DNA of 58,947 nucleotides from Lentimicrobium sp. (GTDB taxonomy: Bacteria; Bacteroidota; Bacteroidia; Bacteroidales; Lentimicrobiaceae). The stretch is from assembly GCA_024709105.1 (NCBI GenBank), contig JANJXJ010000011.1, positions 1 through 58,947 on the forward strand, in the 5' to 3' direction. Shown here piece by piece: positions 36,901 to 45,577 of this stretch. The notes below the pieces were generated by a model. That model was not told where the DNA came from. It made no database searches and saw only the letters and a program-made list of their open reading frames with translations. Position numbers and translations under genes: made by a program. Within the stretch, counting starts at the first letter, position 1, and each line of letters begins with the position of its first letter.

Positions 36901-38270
36901 CCTCCGTTGGTGTGATAAACAAAACGGCGCATTCCGAAACGCTCATCATCAACAATACCATTGCCAAAGTTCACTCCGTTGATGGCTTCTGCCCTCACCA
37001 TGAAATTAGCGTTTTGTGGATTTCCGGGATCTCCGTATTGCATATTAAGCATTGATCCGCTTAATCCAACAATGCTGCAATCGCCGTTGAATGAGGGCCC
37101 GTCAATTCCATCTCCAACAAATGATGGGTTATCATAACCGTCAGGATCCATATATGGCCCCTGGAAAAAGTCAACTCCGATTGCCGGGGGCTGATCGCCG
37201 TATGCCCAGAACTGTCCGTCTCCGTCTTTGGGTTTTCCATTGTATGAGTATCCAAGTCCGCGGTCAACATCGCAACCTACATAGTCGTCACCTGCATATC
37301 CCAGATCGGTATCCACCCACTGACTGAAGTAAGTATCTGTTAAGCGGAAAGTTGAACGGTTAATGATCTCATAACTGTAAAAAGTCATGTTGTTGATTTC
37401 ATCGTTGGTTGAGAAACCGAATGCCTGTGCGCGGATTTCAAGGCCAATGGGAGTACCCTGGGTTTCGGTGTGGATATTTCCTTTATCGTTAAAAACCCAC
37501 CAAAGTGTTGCATCTCCTTTAATTACCTGGTCAGCAAGCAAACCACCGCGAACAATGCCTTCTTCACCTTCTTTGGTGTTAACGGTTGAGTGACAGAGTT
37601 CGTTGGAGATATCGTAATAAGGGTAGTCTCCGTTTTCGGGATTGTAGTCACCATCACCATCGTAATCGAAGAAAGGTGCAAGGTAGTAACTCTGTTTCTT
37701 GGAAATGTCTCCGTGAGCGGGCCATTCAAGAATGGAGTTGGGAATCTGGTAACCGGGATAAGCTGCTTTGTTGTCCCACCATGCCAGATATTCATCAATT
37801 TCTGCACGGGTGATTGGGAACAGCTTATCGTATTCAGCGCAGGTTTCCTCACCAATGGCGGCAGTTCCGTCAATAGTCAGGGGGCCTGGCCAGAAGTCGT
37901 TACCTGTTCCGGGGCTGCTTGCGTTGGGGCCCTGGCGGAAACGTAATGCAGCCAGTTTAAGCTGATTGTTAACGTCAATACCTCCGATCCAAAGCGCAGC
38001 GGCAAACATCGAAGTTTTCCTTGACCCTCTGGGGATTTCATATTGTGCAACCTCGAAGTCCCACCACATATCACCACCAGTGTTGATACGGGTACGAACG
38101 TTATTGATTTCAAGATATTTGAAATTGGAGCCGGGCAAACATCCGGCAGCAGTGGCTTTCAGGTTGGTGCCGCCTGACTTGGTTGCGCCCTTCACATAAT
38201 CTGCATAGCTCGGTAGGGCCAGGGCAAGGCAGAGTAACATGGCTAAAGTAACACGGGCAATATTTTTCAT
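33978..38270 (-). CDS. large secreted protein with T9SS-type C-terminal domain
   Basis: A 1430-residue protein with a signal peptide (cleavage after PSYA, about residue 23). The body has Asp/Gly/Asn-rich stretches such as DYDGDGDYNPENGDYPYYD that look calcium-binding, and no enzyme motif I can name. The last ~105 residues resemble a sorting domain: VVPNPYYGYSTYE, VTIYTTNGMMIRQF, IPIAGGVYLIHVKADG, then an unusual tail GALRPIDLNAF. Most likely exported by Sec, then by T9SS, and surface-attached or released. It lies between a TonB-dependent receptor (62-nt gap) and a PorV-like barrel (51 nt) and probably works with them. Function unknown. Confidence 0.75.
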   Translation of the reverse strand: MKNIARVTLAMLLCLALALPSYADYVKGATKSGGTNLKATAAGCLPGSNFKYLEINNVRTRINTGGDMWWDFEVAQYEIPRGSRKTSMFAAALWIGGIDVNNQLKLAALRFRQGPNASSPGTGNDFWPGPLTIDGTAAIGEETCAEYDKLFPITRAEIDEYLAWWDNKAAYPGYQIPNSILEWPAHGDISKKQSYYLAPFFDYDGDGDYNPENGDYPYYDISNELCHSTVNTKEGEEGIVRGGLLADQVIKGDATLWWVFNDKGNIHTETQGTPIGLEIRAQAFGFSTNDEINNMTFYSYEIINRSTFRLTDTYFSQWVDTDLGYAGDDYVGCDVDRGLGYSYNGKPKDGDGQFWAYGDQPPAIGVDFFQGPYMDPDGYDNPSFVGDGIDGPSFNGDCSIVGLSGSMLNMQYGDPGNPQNANFMVRAEAINGVNFGNGIVDDERFGMRRFVYHTNGGPDYQDDPRRAPDYYKLLRGIWKDNTKMIYGGNAHASAGGYGPACDFMFPGDTDVCDWGTGGIPPNGPKNWTEEIAQNPPADRRFMQSAGPFVLEPGAVNYITVGIPWARAASGGPWASVKLLQVVDDKCQLLFDNCFAVVSGPNAPDLTIRELDKEFIFYISNRRTNDAGNNFNESYKELDPAILAISNSLGFDLDPYYRFEGYQVFQLKDANVSIADIKDPSKARLVYQCDIKNNVKQLVNHNFDQSLGANVPVEEVNGADLGVSHTFRLRDDAFTGQRLVNHKQYYYLALSYGYNEYMRYTADPAAQEEGIAGLTGQKRTYLAGRKNIKVYTGIPHIPVGTIMATAEFGAGVEVTRLQGQGNGGNILEMSDETIAEILTKKPVDSLNTYGSPDYPIAYSAKYKAGKGPIDIKVIDPLNVKNTEYILAFDSLQPYSYPTGDEFTTAERANWTLTDTKTNIVYKSDTLISFKNEQIFPELGISVTIGQILDPGPFRIGTNADQDPIWGIISENNGLLESAITYADSSKTWIASVPDVDGIPFLNWIRSGVVNDAANTASNDWNMPSKPFDPNSNYEKVVGGSWAPYTMAASIEQDAQFSPAFRNLSKTGSLFSELSSIKVVYTPDKSKWTRVPVLEMCSDPILAEGNVERFGIRAAQSVDKDGKPAAIGSGASDNPDAANYIAETGMGWFPGYVINLETGERLNMAFGENSWLVGQNGRDMIFNPTSNLFSGETGGDLVLGGQHYLYVFAHTAGRAIELANIPAYDAGKKLRTAIEATATSNTNRSLVYSSAMWVTIPMAVPGFEKDWLSNDVTVDIKIAKPYRRYYSTSDIDSTYKQAHLDNRNFPKYSFSTESVATTYDNIQKATSELDLITVVPNPYYGYSTYETNQLDNRVKIANLPRKCTVTIYTTNGMMIRQFTKDESGTSIDWDLKNYAGIPIAGGVYLIHVKADGIGEKIVKWFGALRPIDLNAF

Positions 38271-38332
38271 GTTCGGTTATTTTTGTATGTGTAGTTTCTT
38301 ACTTTTTTCGCTCTGGTTTGGACTTCAACAGT

Positions 38333-41300
38333 TTAGAAGCTGAATATGAGACCCAAACGAATCTGACGCGGCGAACTGTAGTTAAACGGACTGTTGATCA
38401 GAATGCTGTACAGATCGCGGAAAGACTGTGAATCAAGCTGAGTGTTGATTTCGTTCTGGAATTCAGCTGCAGCAAGATATCCGTCATCATCGGGGTTGCC
38501 GGTTGCACCGTAAACTCCCATAATGTTTTTCGAATCGAGGATATTGAGCACCTGCACATAAACGTTCAGGTAAGACTGACGCTTGCCTTCTCCCCAGCTG
38601 ATGTTGATGTCCTTGTCAACACGGCCGTCAATCCTGAACTGCCAGGGCAAACGTGATCCGTTGACTGAACCTTTGATAACACCATTTTTAGGTTTGGTTG
38701 ATTTGGTATAAGGAGTGCCTGATCCACCAAAGATGGTAAAGTTAACACCAGTGTTCTTAAGCAGCTGAGTGGTTTTAATAACTTCGTTGCCTGCTGCATC
38801 GGTTTTGGTGCGACGAATAACCGGACCATTGTATTCTTTGCCTTCTGCAAAACGATAATCAAGCATAAGGTTGAGCGCATGGCGACGGTCAAAACTCAGC
38901 GGGAACAAAGTACGAAGGTTGGGCTGACCGGTTTGAATAAGTCCTTTCGCAAATTCAGGGTCAGAACCTGTACCTGTGGCAAACTGAAGGGTATAACTGG
39001 CCCTTACTCTGGCATTGGCTGTACGCCTGAGATCGTAGGTAACAGTTAAACCTTTTACAGTTGAAAAGTCAATGTTGTTGTAAGAATAGTATGTTTTAGG
39101 ATAAGCTGCTGTGTAGCGGAAAGCCTGAATCTGATCCCTGATCTCACGATAATAAGCCGACAAAGTCAAAGACGAACTGTTGGTGAGCTTCTGCTGGAAT
39201 CCCAGCTCATAGTCAATGGTTTTCTCAGGTTTCAGGTTAGGATTGTTGATGGTGGGGCTTCCGAGAACCGGCAGGAAGAAATAATCCAGGGGATTCATAC
39301 GCAACGCATAGGTTGGGCGCTGTGTCAGCACATCATAGTGAGCAAAGAACAATGCCTCGTCAGAAATCGGGAATGAGAACGAAATACGTGGCATTACAGA
39401 AATCTGGGGATCGTAATCGCTGAAAGCTTCAGATGTTACCTGAATGTTGTTCCTGTCTTTAAGATAGGGAGTAACTCCGTTTCCGGCATCCAGCGGAATG
39501 GTGGGGTCGGAAACTACCAATCCTTCAGCATTGTACCAAACATCACCATCGCGGTAACCGGTAATGGCATTGGGCTGACGAACGTTGTCAACATAAACCA
39601 CATAATCATCTCCCATATTTCCTGGGTGCGGACCTAAGTCCTTAACCTCTGAAACTGTAAGGGCAGGATACAGAGTGTATGGGTCGGTAAGTACTTTCTG
39701 GTTGGCATCAAAACGGTCAACCCTTACTCCCACATTGAAAATGAGGTCATCAAAGGCGAATTTATCCTGAATGTAACCTGCCATATAAATAGGTGCAAAA
39801 GGAGCGACTTCACGGGTGAAATTTCCATTGGCATCACGTTTGTTAAAGAAGTCATCCAGACTTGGAGTGTCTTTTGATTTGATGCGCTGTCCGGTGTAGG
39901 TATAACCTGCAAAATTTGCAAGGTTCTCACCATTATTAAACAATTCATCAGCTGTAAACATGTCAATGGAAAGTGCTTCGCTCAAGGCAGCAGTTTTCAT
40001 ATTTCCGTTTGCATCGTAATAGTTGATGGTGTAGTTATTGATGTCGTATGAGTCAATATCTATCCAGTCGGTGCCATCAACCGGCAAACCTAATTTCGTT
40101 CTGAGGCTCTTGTCGAAGTATCTTTGTGAAAGCGCATCGTACTTGCGATCGTAATAAATGGTATCCATGAACACGCCATCCAGATAAACCAGATTGGGGT
40201 TCATTACATCCAGCTGCTCAATGTGTGAATTGGTTAATCCTCGCATGAGACTCCACAGTGTTGTTGGAGCATATGAGTAAAATCTGTCAATACGTTGCTC
40301 ATAAATAGCTCCAAACTGCAGGGCATGGTTTCCTACGTCGGCGGAAGCGCTGAAGTTAATGGAGTACTGTTCATTGTCAACACGCTGATATCCTGCCTGA
40401 TTTGCACCGGGGCTGCCCCACAAACCATATACAGTCGGAGCATTCATTCCATTGATCAGACCGCCCCCTGAAATAATATTGTTGAGGTTGGCATGATAAA
40501 ACGACTGCGGATACAATTCGTAATACTGGCGGGTGTAATTGGCTGTAATTGGGTTTACATCTCCTCTGGTGAAAGCAACGAGGGTGTCGCGGAAACCGTT
40601 GTGAATGAATGCAGTTTTCTGAGAAATGGTATCAAATCCCAGTTCATAGGATCTGATTTTATAGGTTTCATATTTTCCTAAGTAACCATAGTTAAAAAGG
40701 TTGTCTTTGTGTTCGGCATCCTGTACAGTTTGATCATACTTGCTGTAGTCGGCCTGAATGGTGTAGAAAATATTTTTAATGAGAGATTTGCTTTCTTTGT
40801 CAGAAGGGAAGCGCTGGGTAAAACGTCCGAACACCCTCCAGGTCTGATCTTTAACCTGAGCATTTTTATTATAGTTGAACATAGATTGACCATAATTAAA
40901 TGCACGTCCGTCACTGGTGTTAAAACTACCGCCGATAGAAAGGTTAACGTTCGGGCCGGTTTTGATATCAATTTTTCCGGATACGTTCACATCGTAGTTG
41001 GCAGTGTTGAAGGTTGATTTGGAATACTCCAGATCATCCTTATAGATAAAGTTTGAATTGTAATATGTTCCAAAGCCTGTGCCGGAGAGGCGAAGCGGAT
41101 TCTGCTCGATTTCAGCAAGAATATCATCTTTTACCTTGTAAACACCGGTAGCAGTGGGGCGGCTATCCTGGTTGTAGATAACCTCACCGGCTATAAAGTA
41201 ACCAAGCAGTGAACTGGTTTTTTCTTTATTCCAGAGCAGCGGGCCCTGCATGTTGAGGCCGGCACGGTTGTATCCGTAAGCATCCAGGAATTGAGAGGTT

Positions 41301-42010
41301 TGAAGCTCCATTCCGGCGCCGAATTCACGGCTGGGGCCTTTGGTGGTTACGTTGATAATACCTCCGGTTGCATCTCCGTACTGAGCGGGAACTCCCGAAA
41401 GGATAACCGAAACCTGTTCAATGGCCGATTCGGGAAGTGATGACGAACCACGCACCCTGATACCGTCAATGTACATTACGGTACCTTCTGAACGCTGTCC
41501 GCGGACACTTCCGCGCTCACCGTCGGCCGAGAACACACCACCCACAGTGGTAGCAATTGCATTGGCTGAACGGTTGGGCATTTTGGCAATTTCTTCTGAG
41601 GTTACTGTTGCTCCCATAGAGGTTTTGTCCTTGTCAATCAAGGGAACCTTGTAGTCAACAACCTCAAAAGTTTCGATCTCAACCATGGTTGACTCCATGG
41701 TGATGTTCTCGAAAGTAATCTGGTCGGATTTAATAACAACACCTCTTACCATTACAGGTTTGTAACCTACAAAGGTGGCTTTAATGTCATATTTTCCGGG
41801 CGTAATGGGTTTGATCGTGTAGTTTCCGTCAAAGTCCGATGTTGTTCCTCCGGCCTGGGTTCCTCCAAGTTCCACGATAATGTTCACAAAAGGAATGGGT
41901 TCCTTAGTGTCCTTATCTATTACTTTACCCCTCAGGGTTCCCGACTGAGAGAATACCAACAGGTTCGCTGTCAGCACCAACCCAATAGTTAGCAGTAGAT
42001 TTCTGATCAT
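38333..42010 (-). CDS. TonB-dependent receptor with carboxypeptidase-like regulatory domain
   Basis: A 1225-residue outer-membrane receptor. Order: signal peptide (about 1-21), CarboxypepD_reg-like beta-sandwich (about 24-110: GTLRGKVIDKDTKEPIPFVN, SDFDGNYTIKPITPGKYDI), plug domain (SEEIAKMPNRSANAIATTVG, MYIDGIRVRGSSSLPESAIE, GGIINVTTKGP), then a long 22-strand-type barrel ending in a terminal Phe (RLGLIFSF). No SusD-like partner is nearby, so it is not a standard glycan-utilisation pair. It is first in a run with a T9SS-type protein and a PorV-like protein. The substrate is unknown. Confidence 0.93.
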   Translation of the reverse strand: MIRNLLLTIGLVLTANLLVFSQSGTLRGKVIDKDTKEPIPFVNIIVELGGTQAGGTTSDFDGNYTIKPITPGKYDIKATFVGYKPVMVRGVVIKSDQITFENITMESTMVEIETFEVVDYKVPLIDKDKTSMGATVTSEEIAKMPNRSANAIATTVGGVFSADGERGSVRGQRSEGTVMYIDGIRVRGSSSLPESAIEQVSVILSGVPAQYGDATGGIINVTTKGPSREFGAGMELQTSQFLDAYGYNRAGLNMQGPLLWNKEKTSSLLGYFIAGEVIYNQDSRPTATGVYKVKDDILAEIEQNPLRLSGTGFGTYYNSNFIYKDDLEYSKSTFNTANYDVNVSGKIDIKTGPNVNLSIGGSFNTSDGRAFNYGQSMFNYNKNAQVKDQTWRVFGRFTQRFPSDKESKSLIKNIFYTIQADYSKYDQTVQDAEHKDNLFNYGYLGKYETYKIRSYELGFDTISQKTAFIHNGFRDTLVAFTRGDVNPITANYTRQYYELYPQSFYHANLNNIISGGGLINGMNAPTVYGLWGSPGANQAGYQRVDNEQYSINFSASADVGNHALQFGAIYEQRIDRFYSYAPTTLWSLMRGLTNSHIEQLDVMNPNLVYLDGVFMDTIYYDRKYDALSQRYFDKSLRTKLGLPVDGTDWIDIDSYDINNYTINYYDANGNMKTAALSEALSIDMFTADELFNNGENLANFAGYTYTGQRIKSKDTPSLDDFFNKRDANGNFTREVAPFAPIYMAGYIQDKFAFDDLIFNVGVRVDRFDANQKVLTDPYTLYPALTVSEVKDLGPHPGNMGDDYVVYVDNVRQPNAITGYRDGDVWYNAEGLVVSDPTIPLDAGNGVTPYLKDRNNIQVTSEAFSDYDPQISVMPRISFSFPISDEALFFAHYDVLTQRPTYALRMNPLDYFFLPVLGSPTINNPNLKPEKTIDYELGFQQKLTNSSSLTLSAYYREIRDQIQAFRYTAAYPKTYYSYNNIDFSTVKGLTVTYDLRRTANARVRASYTLQFATGTGSDPEFAKGLIQTGQPNLRTLFPLSFDRRHALNLMLDYRFAEGKEYNGPVIRRTKTDAAGNEVIKTTQLLKNTGVNFTIFGGSGTPYTKSTKPKNGVIKGSVNGSRLPWQFRIDGRVDKDINISWGEGKRQSYLNVYVQVLNILDSKNIMGVYGATGNPDDDGYLAAAEFQNEINTQLDSQSFRDLYSILINSPFNYSSPRQIRLGLIFSF

Positions 42011-42136
42011 ACCATTGAAATTTTATGTTAGATATTCTGTGTGTGTTGCGTTTGCCTTAAAAAGCGGGTAAAGGTAATAATAAATTGATTTAAGCTCCAA
42101 AAATTTTAGAGCTCATTGAACAATTTTGTAAAACCC

Positions 42137-42637
42137 TTAAATATAGCGGGGATTCAGTATTTCAGAATAGATTACTGCTTTGCGTAAATCAAATTCTTCA
42201 AGTAATTCATCTTGCTCTTTTACCCCGGTATAATTCGCTGATTCTGACATTTCTTTTTTGTCGTAATAATTTTCCTCTTTACGGGAAGCATACTGGTTCT
42301 CGAAATAATTGACCGAGATTTCTTCTGCCAGGCTTTCGAGTGACTGATATGCAGGGGCCGGAGTATTGTAATCCGGTGTTTCGTAAGAATATGCTTCCTG
42401 TGGGGAAGTTTCTTCTTCGTAATACTCTGCTTCAGGTGTAATTACTTCAGGCTCAGGGTCAAGAATTTGTTCGATAATTGACCGGGGACGTGAAGGCTCC
42501 TGTTGCACCACTTCGCCTGCCTGCTGCTGACGACGCTGCTCTTCAAGCATGCGCTTTTTCTGCTGCTTCTGCTTGTTGGCATAAAGTGAGTAAACTACCC
42601 AGATTATACCTATTATAATGTATAGAAAGTCGTCCAT
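42137..42637 (-). CDS. small membrane-anchored acidic protein, function unknown
   Basis: A 166-residue protein read from ATG 42637: MDDFLYIIIGIIWVVYSLYA forms one N-terminal helix, followed by a basic KQKQQKKR stretch (cytoplasmic side) and an acidic, Pro/Glu/Tyr-rich, low-complexity tail to the C-terminus. The frame is open 24 codons further upstream, but those residues look non-coding and the transmembrane start is better. I recognise no family. A possible -7 element (TAATTTTG, minus, 42717-42724) lies 80 nt upstream. It is followed by the TonB receptor operon only after a 126-nt gap. Confidence 0.6.
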   Translation of the reverse strand: MDDFLYIIIGIIWVVYSLYANKQKQQKKRMLEEQRRQQQAGEVVQQEPSRPRSIIEQILDPEPEVITPEAEYYEEETSPQEAYSYETPDYNTPAPAYQSLESLAEEISVNYFENQYASRKEENYYDKKEMSESANYTGVKEQDELLEEFDLRKAVIYSEILNPRYI

Positions 42638-42716
42638 GGTGTCCCTTTTCTGGTTTGAACCGCTTTGAAAGTTGTCTGTTGCGCCCGAATGTCGCCCACA
42701 CGCCTGCAAAATTATT

Positions 42717-42724
42717 TCAAAAAA
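42717..42724 (-). promoter_or_regulatory. candidate -7 element upstream of the 42137-42637 gene
   Basis: TAATTTTG on the minus strand matches TAnnTTTG about 80 nt before the ATG at 42637. No -33 was identified. Confidence 0.3.
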
Positions 42725-42859
42725 TCTTTTTGTTCTGAATGGGTGTGGGTTCCAACGGTAAAATTAGAAAAAAACCTTATTCATTCTGCACTTTGTTGCG
42801 TTTCAGGTGAAAAAAAATGATTTTTACCGGAATTTTCATTCCAAATTCCTGGCAATCTT

Positions 42860-43150
42860 TTACTTTAACTCCTTCCTTTTGTTGGCCCGGTTGATGTATT
42901 TCTGTGATTTTTTCATCATTTTGCTGGTGTTTTTCGGCTGACTTTTGTAATGTGCTTTTTTTCTGGCATTCAGATCTGATGCTGCTTTGCGGTCAAGCAT
43001 CTCCTGTTCTTTCAGCGCCCGGTCACGGCTGCTTCTTCCCGGGAGAATGCCGCAGGACGAAATCAGCAATGCCGGCAGCATCACGATCAAGCAAAAAATC
43101 AACAAGTTTCTTTTAAAAGTCTTCACAATAAGTATGTTTTTCCAGGGCAT
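42860..43150 (-). CDS. small basic lipoprotein, function unknown
   Basis: Read from ATG 43150, 96 residues. A hydrophobic segment ends in a lipobox LLISSC. An internal GTG at 43126 would give a cleaner lipoprotein signal (basic KTFKRN then hydrophobic core). The mature part is Lys/Arg/Ser-rich and helical, with KKAHYKSQPKNTSKMMKKSQ. Small basic lipoproteins of this kind are common in Bacteroidota and have no known role. It is divergent from the Rieske-like lipoprotein gene at 43202. Confidence 0.6.
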   Translation of the reverse strand: MPWKNILIVKTFKRNLLIFCLIVMLPALLISSCGILPGRSSRDRALKEQEMLDRKAASDLNARKKAHYKSQPKNTSKMMKKSQKYINRANKRKELK

Positions 43151-43165
43151 CAAAAATATTACTTT

Positions 43166-43173
43166 TATCTTTG
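43166..43173 (+). promoter_or_regulatory. candidate promoter of the Rieske-like lipoprotein gene (-7 element)
   Basis: TATCTTTG matches TAnnTTTG, 28 nt before the ATG at 43202. Confidence 0.4.
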
Positions 43174-43201
43174 CGTTAATGTTCTATCTAACAAAACTGC
43201 A

Positions 43202-43630
43202 ATGAATTTTAAAAGTTTCAGATATTTTTCGGTAATGGTGGTATCCCTGCTTTTTATGGCAGCATCCTGTGGTAAGGAAACCCAGCAGACTGAAATCCCT
43301 TATGTGTATGTTAATTTTGTAATTTATCCCAATACCCTGCATTTTATACCGGAAGGCGGGTATGTTTACGCCAGTGGCGGCTATAAGGGATTGATTATCT
43401 ACCGTCCGCTGAGCGATCAGTTTTTGTGCTTTGAGCGGGCTTGCCCATTCGATCCATTGGTTGATGATGCGCGGGTGGTAGTTGAAGCGAATGGTATCAT
43501 AGCTGTTGATTCGGTTTGCGGTAGTCGTTTTTTGCTTACGGATGGTTCACCAATCAATGGCCCGGCAACTGTGGGGCTCAAACAATACCGCACCCGGTGG
43601 GACGGATATTCGCTCACAGTTACCAATTAG
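43202..43630 (+). CDS. Rieske-fold-like lipoprotein lacking usual ligands
   Basis: A 142-residue lipoprotein (lipobox MAASC at about residue 23). The rest has the layout of a small Rieske domain: a box-I-like segment FERACPFDP and a box-II-like VCGSRFLLTDGSPINGPA followed by LKQYRTRWDG. In a functional Rieske site one expects CxH and CxxH; here box I reads CPF and box II reads DSVCGS, so both histidines are absent. The protein is therefore probably a cluster-less relative, located in the periplasm or outer membrane. Its own promoter lies upstream and a bidirectional terminator follows. Confidence 0.65.
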   Translation: MNFKSFRYFSVMVVSLLFMAASCGKETQQTEIPYVYVNFVIYPNTLHFIPEGGYVYASGGYKGLIIYRPLSDQFLCFERACPFDPLVDDARVVVEANGIIAVDSVCGSRFLLTDGSPINGPATVGLKQYRTRWDGYSLTVTN

Positions 43631-43700
43631 CTGTTCAAACCGGAAAACACATATATTAAGGTATCAACAGATTCCCTGAGAAGAATCACTTTCTGAATTT

Positions 43701-43739
43701 AAAAAAAGCCTGCCGGGTTGAAAACCGGCAGGCTTTTTT
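43701..43739. terminator. bidirectional terminator between convergent genes
   Basis: Perfect 9-bp arms GCCTGCCGG (43708-43716) and CCGGCAGGC (43725-43733), 8-nt loop, flanked by seven As on the left and six Ts on the right. It serves both the Rieske-like gene (plus) and ahcY (minus). Confidence 0.9.
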
Positions 43740-43788
43740 GTGAACATATTTCCTTTTAAAGGTAGGCTCTGCTTGAGAAACCCGGATC

Positions 43789-45207
43789 TTAGTAGCGGTA
43801 ATGCTCTGGTTTGTAAGGCCCTTCGGCTGAAACGCCAATGTAGGCTGCCTGTTCCGGAGTTAAACGGGTAAGTTTTACACCTAATTGTTCGAGATGCAGG
43901 CGGGCTACCTCTTCGTCGAGTTTTTTGGGGAGGCGGTAAACTCCGGTTTCGTAGTTGTTTTTCCAGAGGTCAAGCTGAGCAAGAGTTTGATTTGAGAAAG
44001 AATTGCTCATTACAAAAGAAGGATGGCCGGTTGCACAGCCCAGGTTCACCAGTCGCCCTTCGGCAAGCAGGAAAATAGCATTTCCTTCAGCGAAGATGTA
44101 TTTATCTACCTGAGGTTTAATGTTAACTCTTTCTACATCAGTAGCTTCGTTGAGCCTGTCCACCTGAATTTCGTTATCGAAATGCCCGATGTTGCAGACA
44201 ATACTCTGGTCTTTCATCTGACGCATGTGTTCGAGAGTAATTACGTCGCGGTTACCGGTAGTAGTTACGTAAATATTGCCTTCGCTCAGGGCATCTTCGA
44301 TGGTGGCTACCTGAAAACCTTCCATAGCGGCCTGTAATGCACAAATGGGGTCAATTTCGGTAACAATAACGCGGGCTCCATAAGAGCGCATGGAACGGGC
44401 ACAACCTTTGCCAACATCACCAAAACCGAGAATTACCACAACTTTACCGGCAATCATAACATCGGTGGCGCGTTTAATTCCATCGGCCAGCGATTCATGA
44501 CATCCGTAAAGATTATCGAACTTGGATTTGGTAACCGAATCATTTACATTAATGGCCGGGAACAACAATTCCCCTGCTTCCATCATCTGATAAAGTCTGT
44601 GAACACCGGTGGTGGTTTCTTCTGAAACACCTTTAATTTCAGCAACTGCACGAGTCCAGCGCTGATTGTCTTCAACAAAAGCTTCTCTCAGGGTTTTCAG
44701 GATGGCAGCTTCTTCGGCATTTGAAGCGTGTTTTTCGAGCAGCGAAGGATCTTTTTCGGCTGCAAAACCTTTATGAACCATAAGTGTGGCATCGCCACCA
44801 TCGTCAACAATAAGGTTCGGGCCATTGCCTCCCGGGAAACTCAGCGCCTGTAAGGTGCACCACCAATATTCTTCAAGTGATTCGCCTTTCCAGGCATAAA
44901 CCGGAATGCCGGCAGCGGCAATGGCAGCAGCTGCATGATCCTGAGTGGAAAAAATGTTGCAGCTGGCCCAGCGTACATCGGCACCGAGCTCTGCAAGTGT
45001 CTCAATGAGTACCGCAGTTTGTATGGTCATGTGCAATGATCCGGTAATGCGAACTCCGTTGAGGGGTTTTTCAGCCGAATATTTGCGGCGGATTGACATA
45101 AGGCCGGGCATTTCCTTCTCGGCAATTTCAATTTCTTTGCGGCCAAAATCAGCCAGGGTGATATCTTTTACCTTGTAAGGCAGAACATCCGAAAGGGTAT
45201 CTTTCAT
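43789..45207 (-). CDS. ahcY: adenosylhomocysteinase
   Basis: A 472-residue NAD-dependent S-adenosylhomocysteine hydrolase that splits SAH into adenosine and homocysteine, completing the activated methyl cycle. Visible: [68 protein letters not shown] with the catalytic Lys/Asp, NAD loop GFGDVGKG, and a C-terminal YKPEHYRY tail. Length is normal for the bacterial form. A TAACTTTG -7 element lies upstream and a strong terminator downstream, so it is monocistronic. Confidence 0.97.
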   Translation of the reverse strand: MKDTLSDVLPYKVKDITLADFGRKEIEIAEKEMPGLMSIRRKYSAEKPLNGVRITGSLHMTIQTAVLIETLAELGADVRWASCNIFSTQDHAAAAIAAAGIPVYAWKGESLEEYWWCTLQALSFPGGNGPNLIVDDGGDATLMVHKGFAAEKDPSLLEKHASNAEEAAILKTLREAFVEDNQRWTRAVAEIKGVSEETTTGVHRLYQMMEAGELLFPAINVNDSVTKSKFDNLYGCHESLADGIKRATDVMIAGKVVVILGFGDVGKGCARSMRSYGARVIVTEIDPICALQAAMEGFQVATIEDALSEGNIYVTTTGNRDVITLEHMRQMKDQSIVCNIGHFDNEIQVDRLNEATDVERVNIKPQVDKYIFAEGNAIFLLAEGRLVNLGCATGHPSFVMSNSFSNQTLAQLDLWKNNYETGVYRLPKKLDEEVARLHLEQLGVKLTRLTPEQAAYIGVSAEGPYKPEHYRY

Positions 45208-45234
45208 TGTACAGGGAATTTATTTTTAGGGCTG

Positions 45235-45242
45235 CAAAGTTA
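45235..45242 (-). promoter_or_regulatory. candidate ahcY promoter (-7 element)
   Basis: TAACTTTG on the minus strand, 27 nt before the ahcY ATG. The sequence beyond it belongs to the repeat-rich island. Confidence 0.45.
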
Positions 45243-45326
45243 CATATTGTTTTTTAATTTGACGCAGAGGCAGATGGGTAAGTGTAAATTGTGCAGTGAA
45301 ATGTGAATGTGGAGTCCAAAATCTGT

Positions 45327-45458
45327 AATTGGAGGCCGCTTGTCTCGGGAGCGCACAGCGATAATGATAGAGGTCGGAGATCGGAGATCGGATTCCGATA
45401 GTTATCGGAACGGAAATTCGCATTCCGAAATTTAATATCCGCAATCGGAGGTCGCTTG
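45327..45458. repeat. intergenic repeat island, left part: direct repeats and palindrome
   Basis: Contains two imperfect 16-bp direct repeats (45327-45342 and 45443-45458, both ending CGCTTG and 14 of 16 identical), a short tandem TCGGAGA TCGGAGA TCGGA (45374-45392) and a palindrome TTCCGATA-GT-TATCGGAA (45393-45410). No gene is supported here on either strand. Confidence 0.8.
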
Positions 45459-45463
45459 AGTAT

Positions 45464-45577
45464 CTTCGTTCGCTATGTTCGCTTCTTTCTCTTCGTTCGC
45501 TTTTATCTTTTTCCTTATATCTTTTATCTTTTGTCTTTTTCCTTTTATCTTTTGTCTTTTTCCTTTTGTCTTTAATC
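45464..45577. repeat. intergenic repeat island, right part: pyrimidine-rich tandem repeat
   Basis: CTTCGTTCGCT occurs at 45464-45474 and 45491-45501. It runs into a T/C-rich tandem array: two identical 21-bp units at 45521-45541 and 45542-45562, a diverged unit before (45500-45520) and a partial one after (45563-45577). The reverse strand would read Lys/Arg/Asp repeats and is not considered coding. The array ends about 45 nt before the GGGP synthase start. Confidence 0.85.

Noticed and set aside
37523-38199. Several open frames of 75-118 codons on both strands
   Set aside because: All lie inside the 1430-residue T9SS-type gene in other frames; no motif.
45500-45577. CRISPR-like tandem array
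   Set aside because: Units are contiguous 21-bp low-complexity repeats with no spacers and no cas genes nearby.
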